A model generated the notes under the pieces. It was not told the DNA's origin and searched no databases. It saw only the letters and a program-made list of their open reading frames with translations. Positions 32,401-40,343 of a stretch of DNA of 64,000 nt are shown here, one piece after another. This DNA comes from an uncultured Bacteroidota bacterium (GTDB lineage: Bacteria > Bacteroidota > Bacteroidia > Flavobacteriales > Flavobacteriaceae): assembly GCA_913060705.1 (NCBI GenBank), contig CAJXTX010000002.1, forward strand, positions 1 through 64,000, given 5' to 3'. Made by a program: the position numbers and the translations under genes. Numbering within the stretch: position 1 is the stretch's first letter; each line of letters opens with the position of its first letter.

Positions 32401-33134
32401 CTTTAGTCTCTGCTTATTCAGGTAAAGACATCAATACGACATCGCTTTCACCTTTTCATCGCTTTGGACTTCCGAATTGGACGCTTTCTGTGAATCAAAT
32501 TCTACCTGAGGTATTTTCACGATTTACACTAAACCACGGGTATCGCTCTGCGTATTCGGTGAATCAATACCAGAACAACTTAGCTAAGAATGACGGCTTA
32601 TTTAACCCTGAAAATTTAGATGTTAAACCTGATTATATTATTGGATCAGTTGTTCTGAATGATCAATTTAATCCTTTGATTGGGGTGGATTTTGAAACCA
32701 AAGGATTGTGGCAGTTTCAATCTAGTATACTCTTAGATCGAATGCTCAATTTTAGTTTTTCAAACAATCTTCTCACAGAAATAAGGGGGCAAGAATTTGT
32801 GCTAGGTATGGGTAAGCGTTTTTCGCAATTAAAATGGAGTATGATGCTCGGTGGAACCAGACAGTATTTTACAGGTGACCTAGTGCTTAAAGGAGATATT
32901 TCGTATCGTACAAACGAAACCATTTTGAGGGCTCTTGATGAGGCCTTGGCTCCTCAAGTTACTGCAGGCCAGGAGCGTTTCTCGGGTCGTCTTACTGCAG
33001 ATTATGCCTTCACCAATCAATTGAACATTATGGCCTATTACGATCATACTTTTTCTCGATTTAAGGTTTCTACGGCCTTTCCTCAGATGACGCTTCGTGC
33101 GGGATTAAGCCTTCGATACCGTTTTGGCAATTAG
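26490..33134 (+). CDS. sprA: SprA, T9SS outer-membrane translocon/gliding motility protein
   Basis: 2214 aa with signal peptide, directly downstream of ruvA and upstream of gcvH as in many Flavobacteriia; SprA-like repeats; TTG start overlapping ruvA stop. Confidence 0.93.
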   Translation: MIGKRIHAVITVIYVALAAYSQYTYSQELPVLSPYPIQEIYEYDPVNTRFVKRPVVVEQTSGYPMYLSVTAFYEAVRRQTIASNYRDKTDALSKVNDSLNASKKDLLPTYYVNSDFFESVFGGNTITVATSGGFNFDTGALVQRTENPGLALRNQRSTLLDIDQQFDFNLDAQIGERLTVSAAIDSRSAFSFENLFKLTYTPQEDDWLRSIEFGNVSLPIQSTLMSGAQNVFGVKTEFQFGRTRLAAIYGEQRAQRTSVRSENGNVVNRFELSAIDYEENTHFFLAHYFRDQYDVALENYPFIASNVQITRMEVWVTNRQQQTDNVRSIVAFQDLGESLPENVSFEAPESFYASTGTLPDNRVNALDPALIGGTGLSAAIRAPRSNLAELDLLGQRLTNGVHFTNLNNARKLEAGVHYSFNAQLGYLSLNQPLSTDEVLAVAFQYTYNGQVYTVGEFSNDNRLGSEESLVLKLLKSTITRVEDPIWDLMMKNIYAIGAFGLSAADFQLQLLYKDPSPRNFLSPADENLPWPDSFKDQSLLRIFNFDRLDAYDNVSVEGDGFFDFVDGVTVDAENGRIIFTKTEPFGSFLFSALRSSSEEIYEDLASYNANQQKFVYQSLYGLTKAAALQDASANRFAIKGSYAGAQLNDQSSIPLGVLYAVPGSVQVRAGGRLLTEGIDYEVDYTTSSVILLDPSIAASGVPIDVTAEDAGQLGQLTRRFFGLTVDHEFSDNFQVGGALMNLRERPLTQKAAYGVEPINNTMIGATLKYHKEVPFLTRLINQWPTIDTEAPSEIAIQAEVAALIPSAPANTSFNQEITSYIDDFEDTQQFIDLTDPKEWVLSSHPDGLTGLEAMRDRARLAWYTIDPLFYGRSRPAGITEAMLGDNRMRRVFINEVYPETDVIQGQTAVQRTLDVAYFPNEAGPYNTAFDFNPNATSGRWGGTMRAFSNTNFEQSNIEYLQFWMMHPVEPGSNVSGKLVIDLGNLSEDILPDQAAQFENGLDAQATSVPFGRVPLRNALIYNFDNDPALRASQDLGLDGIDDAQEALIYPGPSEDPARDNYQNYLEADGSIVDRYKRFNNTQGNSPVEASDIDRGSSVLPDVEDVDRDFATNTVESYFQYEIPLQAIVNEDSPYVATVRTIENPSKTVWVQYKIPLREFTKAVGGIQDFRSIPFMRMVLKDFDTPVVLRFAGIDLVQGSWRIYDKPLEVDAPPPSGAGAQLEIGAVNIEENSNRSPIPYVLPPGVVRERLNNTNTIVRENEQSLRVYIENLKPQEAKAVFRRVQFDMRRHDRLKLFVHAESPENSLQEEVINAFIRMGTDYSENFYEIEWPIRFTPHGAVDPEQIWPDNNALDLDLKDLSRAKSLQLSSGSLDHTVEFEGYTIRVKGNPSIGSISSAMLGVKNMRSPTAVNAELWFNEFRLSGINHRGGWAMNASAQLSLSDVVRVGSGYSKSTVGFGAIDDNPNLRSLDNTQSFDLNLQSDLGRFLPQGLRLRAPISFSWVDARSTPEYDPVYEDLTLVDRMNAASTSQEAAAIKEQAEQRNEIKSFALQGLSIERKPDSKEDFFDLENFSASVTSSKTFQSDFETAFSERSSANANLSYAYAGSVVGASLQTAINRLYSQQQYRQLYDPSVEFIAPPMLIQQNFRTNWQGSLSANPLEGLSVVLNATQNNIVPVPSEETNSTATVWSSFLDWGQPNTYNQTIRASYTLPFNAISWTDFLSAQLDYTGSFNAQRGSDALLQLAGEPVNTIQTASTINASGALNVSGFFEKIGLKWEGFSANVRSNWTQNEGLALPGYNRIVNDRGFFELDPMLTFGRPSSDLRFEAAQRGYLTQFGQFNSPFIFDANTTINTDAAINFGSKVSLNLNYQQRQSDRIQEQFRVLNGSQGLSFESLLANEQGSYSTTAVLLSSIFKATSSSAESAVFEDFKTLRLAAARRLAVANGLDNGKVDAEGFPEAYSSLHPEVLLTALVSAYSGKDINTTSLSPFHRFGLPNWTLSVNQILPEVFSRFTLNHGYRSAYSVNQYQNNLAKNDGLFNPENLDVKPDYIIGSVVLNDQFNPLIGVDFETKGLWQFQSSILLDRMLNFSFSNNLLTEIRGQEFVLGMGKRFSQLKWSMMLGGTRQYFTGDLVLKGDISYRTNETILRALDEALAPQVTAGQERFSGRLTADYAFTNQLNIMAYYDHTFSRFKVSTAFPQMTLRAGLSLRYRFGN

Positions 33135-33184
33135 CATAGAATAAGTCACCTAAAACCTTACATTTGTCGAAAAGAAAAAGAGAC

Positions 33185-33565
33185 ATGAATATTCCAGCAG
33201 ATTTGAAATACACTAAAGATCACGAGTGGGTTAAGTTAGAAGGGTCTATCGCGATTATTGGCATTACTGATTTCGCTCAATCAGAGCTAGGTGATATTGT
33301 TTATGTAGAGGTAGAAACTCTCGATGAGTCGCTTGATCAAGATGAGGTGTTTGGTACTGTTGAGGCTGTTAAAACCGTTTCAGATCTCTTTTTGCCTATG
33401 AGTGGTAAAATCATCGAATTGAATGAGGCCTTAGATCAAGAACCTGAACTTGTGAACAGCGATCCTTATGGTAAGGGCTGGATGATAAAAGTTGAGGTGA
33501 GTGATCCTTCACAATACGATGGGCTCTTAGATGCTGGAGCCTACGAAGAACTTGTTTCTGCATAA
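33185..33565 (+). CDS. gcvH: glycine cleavage system H protein
   Basis: [21 protein letters not shown]...[16 protein letters not shown] lipoyl-Lys motif; ATG 33185 preferred to TTG 33164. Confidence 0.96.
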   Translation: MNIPADLKYTKDHEWVKLEGSIAIIGITDFAQSELGDIVYVEVETLDESLDQDEVFGTVEAVKTVSDLFLPMSGKIIELNEALDQEPELVNSDPYGKGWMIKVEVSDPSQYDGLLDAGAYEELVSA

Positions 33566-33973
33566 ATGAAAAGGCTCGGCACCTATTTGTATCGAATAGG
33601 TTTTGTGCTCTATGCTACCCTCATTGCGGCCTTAAGCCTCATTAATTTTGAGAGTGCTTCCTCTTCTCAATTGTTTTTCGAAGGATTCGACAAGGTGGTA
33701 CACTTTTGTTTCTACTTAGGATTTAGTCTATTGCTTGCCCAAGCCTTTATCGAAGGCTTTGAAGATGTTAAAAAAGGTACCCTTCGCTTTTGGGTGATCG
33801 TTTACAGTCTATTTTATGGCGGTATGATTGAATTCGCTCAAATGTGGCTAACTACCTACAGGCAAGCAGATTGGAATGACTTTTATGCCAACGCGCTCGG
33901 TGTAGCAGTTGGTGTTGTATTACATCCTTATTTATCAAGGGTTTTGTTAAATGCAAAAAGCCGAAATAATTAG
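33566..33973 (+). CDS. VanZ-like membrane protein
   Basis: FDKVVHFCFYLGFSLLLA...GGMIEFAQMWLTTYRQADWNDFYANALGVAVG. Confidence 0.8.
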   Translation: MKRLGTYLYRIGFVLYATLIAALSLINFESASSSQLFFEGFDKVVHFCFYLGFSLLLAQAFIEGFEDVKKGTLRFWVIVYSLFYGGMIEFAQMWLTTYRQADWNDFYANALGVAVGVVLHPYLSRVLLNAKSRNN

Positions 33974-34022
33974 TTCCTTTTTCGAATTAATATTTAAATT
34001 AGCGAACATCAAAATGTAGTCT

Positions 34023-34727
34023 ATGGAACCAAAAAAGAATCCAAAAGCCGATATAAACCGTAATAGTGGATTGTATTTCGCAATAGGATTGGCTTTTACT
34101 ATGTTCGTCGTTTGGCGTGCCCTCGAATGGAAAAAATACGATGAGGTGGTCAACTACGACATTGCTTTAAATGTTGAAGATCAATTAGATGAGGAAGTTC
34201 CTTTGACAGAACAGATTAAGACTCCACCGCCTCCACCGCCACCGGCTGCGCCCGAGGTAATCGAGGTTGTTGAGGATGAAGAAGAAGTTGAAGAAACTGT
34301 AATTGAATCTACAGAAACCTCTCAAGAAGAGGAGGTGATCGAAATTGAAGAGGTCGAAGTTGAGGAAATTGACGAAGACATTTCGGTTCCTTTTGCTGTT
34401 ATTGAGGATGTGCCTGTGTTTCCGGGTTGTGAAGGAGCTAGTGATAAGAAAGCTTGTTTCCAACAGCAAATGCAAAAACACATTCGTAAACACTTTAGAT
34501 ACCCGGAAATCGCTCAAGAAATGGGTGTGCAAGGTCGTGTAAACGTGATGTTTGTTATTCAAAAAGATGGAAGTATCGGAGGAATCCGAATGAGAGGTCC
34601 GGATAAAAACCTTGAAGCAGAAGCTTTGAGAATTATTGAACTCCTTCCAAATATGACCCCTGGTAAGCAGCGTGGTAGACCGGTGAAGGTGCCGTTTAGT
34701 ATTCCAATTACTTTTAGGTTACAATAA
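34023..34727 (+). CDS. energy transducer TonB
   Basis: N-terminal TM, proline/glutamate-rich linker, C-terminal YPEIAQEMGVQGRVNVMFVIQKDGSI. Confidence 0.88.
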   Translation: MEPKKNPKADINRNSGLYFAIGLAFTMFVVWRALEWKKYDEVVNYDIALNVEDQLDEEVPLTEQIKTPPPPPPPAAPEVIEVVEDEEEVEETVIESTETSQEEEVIEIEEVEVEEIDEDISVPFAVIEDVPVFPGCEGASDKKACFQQQMQKHIRKHFRYPEIAQEMGVQGRVNVMFVIQKDGSIGGIRMRGPDKNLEAEALRIIELLPNMTPGKQRGRPVKVPFSIPITFRLQ

Positions 34728-34750
34728 GGTTAAACGCTTTTATAAATTTA

Positions 34751-34776
34751 AATCCGGACCAACGTCCGGATTTTTG
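34751..34776 (+). terminator. intrinsic terminator after tonB
   Basis: AATCCGGAC-CAAC-GTCCGGATT + TTTTG. Confidence 0.75.
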
Positions 34777-34813
34777 TTTTATGGCTTTTATAGGGCTTAT
34801 CTTTGCGCTTTGA

Positions 34814-35716
34814 ATGATAACAGTGGATCGATTTGCGTTTACTTCTTTGAGCGAATTCTTGGCCGAATTAAAGGTCTTGATTAAGGTCCGCTTATCTATT
34901 AGCGTAGTCTTTTCTGCGGTTGCTGGATACCTGTTAGCAGCTGACCCTATTGACCTAAAGAACTTACTCTTTTTAGGTTTTGGGGGTATGTCATTGGTTT
35001 CGGCTTCAAATGCGTTTAATCAGGTAATTGAAAGAAGGCTAGATGCCCTAATGAAGCGCACTCAAACAAGGCCTTTGGTTACTGAAAGGATGACTGTTTC
35101 ATTTGCTTTGGTGGTGGCCTTTAGTTTGACCTTTTTGGGAGCAGCGATGCTCTTTGTCCTCAACCTAAAGACGGCCTTGTTCGGACTGTTATCGGTCTTA
35201 CTTTATGTTGCCCTTTACACACCGCTTAAAACGAGAACTCCTCTCTCGGTATTTGTAGGGGCTTTTCCGGGAGCCATCCCATTTATGCTAGGATGGGTAG
35301 GTGCTACTAATCAGTTTGGTATCGAGGCAGGGACGCTTTTTATGATTCAGTTCTTTTGGCAGTTTCCTCATTTTTGGGCCTTGGGATGGATCCTGCACGA
35401 AGACTACACAAAAGGGGGGTTCAAAATGCTACCCACAGGATCTAGAGATAAGAAAACAGCCTTTCAAATTGTGGTATATACTATTTGGACTTTGGTCACT
35501 GCTGTAATTCCGGTCTTCGGATTTACCGGAAGACTGCACTTGTCAATAGTTGCTGCTGGATTCATTTTCTTACTTGGAATCTACATGTTGATTCCTGCTT
35601 TGAAATTGTTTCAAACCCTAGACGAGCGACACGCCAAAGCACTCATGCTTAGGAGTGTCATTTATTTAACGCTCATTCAAATTACGTTCGTTGTAGATCG
35701 TTTTTTAACCATATAA
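34814..35716 (+). CDS. ctaB: protoheme IX farnesyltransferase
   Basis: UbiA-type N-rich motif SASNAFNQVIERRLDALMKRTQTRPL. Confidence 0.95.
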   Translation: MITVDRFAFTSLSEFLAELKVLIKVRLSISVVFSAVAGYLLAADPIDLKNLLFLGFGGMSLVSASNAFNQVIERRLDALMKRTQTRPLVTERMTVSFALVVAFSLTFLGAAMLFVLNLKTALFGLLSVLLYVALYTPLKTRTPLSVFVGAFPGAIPFMLGWVGATNQFGIEAGTLFMIQFFWQFPHFWALGWILHEDYTKGGFKMLPTGSRDKKTAFQIVVYTIWTLVTAVIPVFGFTGRLHLSIVAAGFIFLLGIYMLIPALKLFQTLDERHAKALMLRSVIYLTLIQITFVVDRFLTI

Positions 35717-35725
35717 TAATTTAAA

Positions 35726-36301
35726 ATGGAAGTTTCCGAAGAAATCAAAAGACAGAGACGCGCGAAGAAAATGATGTTATGGTTTTCTTTGATCAGTCTG
35801 GTAATGGGATTTGCTGGATGGACAAGTGCCTATATCGTGAGCAGTAAACGCAAAGACTGGATTGCTGAAATCGACCTTCCTTTTTCTTTTTGGATTTCAA
35901 CTGCAGTAATTCTGATCAGTAGTATCACTTTCTACATCGCTCGAAGAAGACTGCAACGGGAAGATTATAAGGCTGCGGCAAGTCTATTAGGACTTACAGC
36001 CTTACTGGGTCTCACCTTTGTCTATCTTCAATTCACAGGATTTAGCGCTATGATCGCCAACGGATATTATTTTACCGGTCCTACCAGTAGTATTAAAATT
36101 TCGTACATCTTTCTAATCGCCTTCGTGCACCTTATTCACTTGTTTGCCGGACTTATTGTACTTGCTGTGGTGTTTTATAAAACCTTCAAACAGCGCTATG
36201 CACCGACTGCTATTTTAGGGTTCGAATTGGGTGAAACTTTTTGGCACTTTCTAGGATTACTATGGCTTTATTTGGTTCTATTTATGCATTTCGTAAAGTA
36301 A
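35726..36301 (+). CDS. cytochrome c oxidase subunit III (first paralog)
   Basis: 191 aa, five TM helices, HLIHLFAGLIVL...GETFWHFLGLLWLYLVLFMHF. Confidence 0.88.
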   Translation: MEVSEEIKRQRRAKKMMLWFSLISLVMGFAGWTSAYIVSSKRKDWIAEIDLPFSFWISTAVILISSITFYIARRRLQREDYKAAASLLGLTALLGLTFVYLQFTGFSAMIANGYYFTGPTSSIKISYIFLIAFVHLIHLFAGLIVLAVVFYKTFKQRYAPTAILGFELGETFWHFLGLLWLYLVLFMHFVK

Positions 36302-36314
36302 TTCTTTCAACCTA

Positions 36315-36345
36315 TTTTTGAAAATCAAGCAAACCGTTACCTTTG
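36315..36345 (+). promoter_or_regulatory. Bacteroidota-type promoter (-33 TTTTTG, -7 TACCTTTG)
   Basis: TTTTTG 36315-36320, 17 nt spacer, TACCTTTG 36338-36345. Confidence 0.55.
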
Positions 36346-36363
36346 CGCAGTTAACACCTAATT

Positions 36364-37344
36364 ATGGATAGTTCAATCTCACAACACGCTGACGAAAACC
36401 TCTGGGGAGGGGGAGACCAGAAACCACTAAATGCGAGTTATGGAAAACTCATGATGTGGTTTTTCATCGTTTCTGATGCCTTGACTTTCTCTGCTTTTCT
36501 AGCCGCCTACGGGTTTTCAAGATTTAAGTTTATTGAAACTTGGCCAATAGCCGATGAGGTTTTTACCCACGTACCTTTCTTTCACGGAAACTTCCCAATG
36601 TACTATGTGGCCTTCATGACTTTTGTGCTTATCATGTCTTCGGTAACTATGGTACTTGCAGTTGACGCAGGACATTCAATGGATAAAAAGAAGGTGGTAT
36701 TATATATGCTTTTAACCATCATTGGTGGAGCGATATTCGTTGGTTCTCAGGCCTGGGAATGGGCAACTTTCATCAAGGGAGATTATGGTGCTCTTGAAAC
36801 AAAGGGTGGTCGTATCCTTCAGTTTGTTGATATTAATACAGGAGAACGTGTCGCTCTGGCAGATTTAGCTGTTGAAGATCCTTCAGAAACAGCCGTGTAT
36901 CATTCTTCATCACAAGGGGTGTGGTTTGAGAGCGGAGAAAAGCCTACCACCTATAGTTTAGAAGAGGTGACTAATGGCTTTATGGCAAATGAGGCAGTTA
37001 CCATTAGAACTGAAAGGTTAAATGAAGAAGGAGAAAAAACTGTTCTGTCACGCGATGAAGCTATCGCTAAGCTTAGTGATGCCGTTCGCGTCGTAGAAGG
37101 AGCTAATCTGATCAGAAACGAATACGGAAGTAGGCTTTTTGCAGATTTCTTTTTCTTTATTACTGGCTTCCACGGTTTCCACGTTTTCTCAGGGGTCATG
37201 ATCAACATCATTATCTTTTTCAATGTACTCATTGGGACATACGAGAAACGCGGACATTACGAAATGGTTGAGAAGGTTGGTCTTTACTGGCACTTTGTAG
37301 ACCTTGTTTGGGTATTTGTATTCACCTTTTTCTATCTTGTTTAA
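36364..37344 (+). CDS. cytochrome c oxidase subunit III (second paralog, with soluble insertion)
   Basis: Subunit III motifs TGFHGFHVFSGVM...VGLYWHFVDLVWVFVFTFFYL; ~100-aa polar insertion between TMs. Confidence 0.9.
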   Translation: MDSSISQHADENLWGGGDQKPLNASYGKLMMWFFIVSDALTFSAFLAAYGFSRFKFIETWPIADEVFTHVPFFHGNFPMYYVAFMTFVLIMSSVTMVLAVDAGHSMDKKKVVLYMLLTIIGGAIFVGSQAWEWATFIKGDYGALETKGGRILQFVDINTGERVALADLAVEDPSETAVYHSSSQGVWFESGEKPTTYSLEEVTNGFMANEAVTIRTERLNEEGEKTVLSRDEAIAKLSDAVRVVEGANLIRNEYGSRLFADFFFFITGFHGFHVFSGVMINIIIFFNVLIGTYEKRGHYEMVEKVGLYWHFVDLVWVFVFTFFYLV

Positions 37345-37346
37345 AC

Positions 37347-37730
37347 ATGGCACACGAACACAAACTCACAATATTTAGAGGCTTAGTAACCTTTAAAAAC
37401 AATCAACAAAAGATTTGGGGTGTTTTACTTTTTCTCTCTGTAGTTACCGCTATTGAGGTAGGACTAGGTATTGTAAAACCAGAGTTCTTAACGAAAAGTA
37501 GCTTGTTAGGTACTAAATTGTTGAACTGGATCTTTATCATTTTAACATTGGTAAAGGCCTATTACATTGCTTGGGATTTCATGCACCTTAGAGACGAACG
37601 CGCATCACTGAGAAGGGTAGTAGTATGGACACCTGTTTTCTTGATTGTGTATCTAATTACGCTTTTATTGACAGAAGGAAACTATGTCTATGAGATTTTC
37701 AATACAACATTTATGACTTGGGACTTTTAA
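37347..37730 (+). CDS. caa3-type cytochrome c oxidase subunit IV
   Basis: ~127 aa, MAHEHKLTIFRGLVTFKNNQQKIWGVLLFLSVVTAIEVGLG; ATG 37347 preferred. Confidence 0.85.
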   Translation: MAHEHKLTIFRGLVTFKNNQQKIWGVLLFLSVVTAIEVGLGIVKPEFLTKSSLLGTKLLNWIFIILTLVKAYYIAWDFMHLRDERASLRRVVVWTPVFLIVYLITLLLTEGNYVYEIFNTTFMTWDF

Positions 37731-37760
37731 TCGAAGTCTTTCGAGTGAAGGATTCATTGA

Positions 37761-37798
37761 AAAGGCGACCAGACTATGGCCGCCTTTTTTTATTTTTG
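37761..37798 (+). terminator. intrinsic terminator of cox cluster
   Basis: AAAGGCGACC-AGACTAT-GGCCGCCTTTTTTT, G:C-rich stem plus T-run. Confidence 0.65.
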
Positions 37799-37813
37799 CA
37801 AAGCTAAAGCGCT

Positions 37814-38449
37814 ATGAAAAAACCTGTTGTCTTAGGTGTTCTATTTATACTGCCCCTAGTAGTATACCTCTTTTTCGCTTCAGGGGTTACAAACTTCGGC
37901 AGACTCCCAGTACTTAAGGAAAATATCAGCTGGTCTATTGAGGAGACCTTTCCTCCGCTTAAGGGTAAAATTAGTCTGTTAATCTTCTTGGGTAATGCTG
38001 CCAATGCGAACAAGGGTTATCTCTTTAATTTCAACCAAAAGATTTACAAAAGATTCTCAGAATTCACCGATTTTCAGACCATTTTGGTAAGTAGTGAAGG
38101 TCAGAAAGAAGTGGTTGAATCAATACTCTCAGAGCTTGCCCAAATTAGTGATACCTCGAGATACATTAATTATACTACCACAGATACTCAAATTGAAGCG
38201 CTTTTTAACGGCATAGGAACTCATCTTAGCCTTGATAGCAACGTTTCGAGTCCGTATGTTTTTATTATAGATAAGAATGCTGCATTGAGAGGGCGTGTAA
38301 ACGATGAAGATGAGGGGATCAAATACGGATACGATATGAGATCGGTAGCAGAGCTCAATAATAAGATGGAAGACGACATGAAGGTTATTTTGGCTGAATA
38401 CCGTCTTGCCCTAAAGAAAAACAATGCCTACAGCACAGAAGCAAAATAA
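37814..38449 (+). CDS. membrane-anchored protein of unknown function in cytochrome oxidase assembly cluster
   Basis: 211 aa, N-terminal TM, thioredoxin-like-length periplasmic domain; adjacent to SCO1. Confidence 0.7.
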   Translation: MKKPVVLGVLFILPLVVYLFFASGVTNFGRLPVLKENISWSIEETFPPLKGKISLLIFLGNAANANKGYLFNFNQKIYKRFSEFTDFQTILVSSEGQKEVVESILSELAQISDTSRYINYTTTDTQIEALFNGIGTHLSLDSNVSSPYVFIIDKNAALRGRVNDEDEGIKYGYDMRSVAELNNKMEDDMKVILAEYRLALKKNNAYSTEAK

Positions 38450-39179
38450 AAAAATGACCCTTATATGGATTTCGGCGATCGTATTGATCTTCGGATTCTT
38501 GGTTATTCCTTCAATCCTAAAGCGACTTAAAGAAGATAAGGTGGTCGATGCAAATCGCATCACTATGAGCCAAGACGCTATGTATGGGGCTGCCAAATTG
38601 AGCTATGTCATGGGTGAGAATGGCCCAAGAGCTATTCCTGATTTTGAGTTTGTAGATCATAATGGAGATGTTTTTTCTCAAGAGAATCTCAAAGGAAAGA
38701 TCACCGTATTAGACTTCTTCTTTACTACCTGCCCTACCATCTGCCCTATCATGAGTAAGAACATGAGCCATTTGGCCTCTGTTTTTGAAGGTAATGATCG
38801 TGTTCAGTTCGTATCCATTAGTATCAACCCGCGCTACGATACGGTAGAGCGACTCTCAAAATATAAAGAGAAGTATAATGCCTCTACCGCCCAATGGCAC
38901 TTGTTAAACGGTCCGGTTGATGAGGTTTATGCACTAGCAAGAGAAGGATTCTTCATGATTGCTCAAGAAGACAAACAGGCACCAGGAGGATTTGAGCATT
39001 CTGGCTTATTTGCCCTTATAGACGAGGAAGGTTTTCTTAGGTCGAGTTTAGATGGCTTTGGAAATCCGATCATTTATTACAGAGCTACTATCTCTATTGA
39101 TGAAGGTGCAGATGAGAACGGAGAAGAGGAGCAAATTAGCTTACTTGTAGAGGATATTAATCGCTTAATTGAAGAATAA
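38424..39179 (+). CDS. SCO1/SenC family copper chaperone
   Basis: FFFTTCPTICPIMSKNM and distal His (FEHSGLFALIDEEG); start could instead be ATG at 38454. Confidence 0.92.
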   Translation: MPTAQKQNKKMTLIWISAIVLIFGFLVIPSILKRLKEDKVVDANRITMSQDAMYGAAKLSYVMGENGPRAIPDFEFVDHNGDVFSQENLKGKITVLDFFFTTCPTICPIMSKNMSHLASVFEGNDRVQFVSISINPRYDTVERLSKYKEKYNASTAQWHLLNGPVDEVYALAREGFFMIAQEDKQAPGGFEHSGLFALIDEEGFLRSSLDGFGNPIIYYRATISIDEGADENGEEEQISLLVEDINRLIEE

Positions 39180-39180
39180 C

Positions 39181-39708
39181 ATGGCAAGCATTAACGCAAA
39201 GAAGGCAAAACGCGCAATAAATAGTGTTTCAGTACTTATACCGATTGTAGTGGCCGTTTTGTTTGGAGTTCGTATTCCAGATGTTGAACCACTAAGTTTT
39301 CTACCACCGATTTATGCTACGATCAATGGGGTTACTGCAGTGCTTCTAATTGCTGCGCTTTGGGCGATTAAAAATGGAAAGCGTTCGCTTCACAATACAT
39401 TGATGAATGTCGCCATCGCATGTTCGTTGGCTTTTCTTGTAATGTATGTGGCCTACCATATGACCTCTGATTCTACACCATACGGTGGCGAGGGGATAAT
39501 GCGTGGGGTATATTTCTTCATATTGATCTCGCACATTGTTCTTTCTATCGTGGTGATACCTTTTGTCCTTCACACCTATTTGAGGGGTTTTTTAGGGGCG
39601 TATCAAGAACACAAAAAGTTAGCCCGATATACCTTTCCTATTTGGTTATACGTCGCCGTTACAGGAGTCGTCGTTTACCTCATGATTTCACCTTACTATG
39701 CGCATTAA
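39181..39708 (+). CDS. DUF420 membrane protein
   Basis: Four TM helices, AYHMTSDSTPYGGEGIMRGVYFFILISHIVLSIVVIP typical of DUF420 in oxidase clusters. Confidence 0.85.
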   Translation: MASINAKKAKRAINSVSVLIPIVVAVLFGVRIPDVEPLSFLPPIYATINGVTAVLLIAALWAIKNGKRSLHNTLMNVAIACSLAFLVMYVAYHMTSDSTPYGGEGIMRGVYFFILISHIVLSIVVIPFVLHTYLRGFLGAYQEHKKLARYTFPIWLYVAVTGVVVYLMISPYYAH

Positions 39709-39919
39709 GCTCGTTCTATTCTTACTTCTTATCAGCAGTGCTTCTAGCTATGGTCAATGTGCCATGTGCAGGGCAGTATTAGAGAGTGGAGCCGACACCT
39801 CAGTGGCTGAAGGTATCAATAACGGTATTGTGTATTTAATGGCGTTACCCTATGTGCTTGTGGCTGGCGTTTTTTATGCCGTCTACCGAAAAATGCGTTC
39901 TGATAGGGTAAAAGAATAG
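39698..39919 (+). CDS. small membrane protein with CxxC motif
   Basis: 73 aa: signal/TM, QCAMCRAVLESG, second TM; 11 nt overlap with DUF420 gene. Confidence 0.7.
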   Translation: MRIKLVLFLLLISSASSYGQCAMCRAVLESGADTSVAEGINNGIVYLMALPYVLVAGVFYAVYRKMRSDRVKE

Positions 39920-40021
39920 GCCCATTTAAAATCGGCTTAGGATTTTATAAATCCCCCTAAACATTCTTTTTTAAATAACTGACAGTGAGATAGTTTCGAA
40001 AGAAATCAAGAATATCTCATT

Positions 40022-40291
40022 ATGAACAGTATTAAAAATTTGAAGCGCCTAGAGCGCCTTCATGGACTCATTGTGTCAGAGTGTACAGGGTCTCCGTATG
40101 AGCTCTCTCAACGATTAGGAATCAGTGAACGACTCGTGTACCATTTGGTAGAACAATTAAAAGATTTTGACGCTAAAATCTCTTACGATCGTTCTAGAAG
40201 AACTTACTGCTATGACGACAACTTTGATTTAGAGGTTGATGTTTCAATTAAAGTATTCAGCAATAATCAATACACCGAGGTCTTTCATTAG
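40022..40291 (+). CDS. small HTH-domain protein (putative regulator of peptide locus)
   Basis: 89 aa; SPYELSQRLGISERLVYHLVEQLKDFDAKISYDRSRRTYCY looks like an HTH_11-type winged helix. Confidence 0.75.
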   Translation: MNSIKNLKRLERLHGLIVSECTGSPYELSQRLGISERLVYHLVEQLKDFDAKISYDRSRRTYCYDDNFDLEVDVSIKVFSNNQYTEVFH

Positions 40292-40343
40292 CTGCAAGGG
40301 TTTTGCGGACAACTCATTTAGGTTTGTCCTCAAATCAATTCTT

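Noticed and set aside
40307-40329. Weak GGACAA/TTGTCC inverted repeat before the 46-aa ORF
   Set aside because: Only 6 bp with an 11-nt loop; insufficient to call an operator or RNA element.
40236-40343. N-terminal extension of the 82-aa ORF track entry
   Set aside because: Overlaps the HTH gene out of frame. ATG at 40344 gives a compact 46-aa ORF coupled to the next gene, so only that part was kept.
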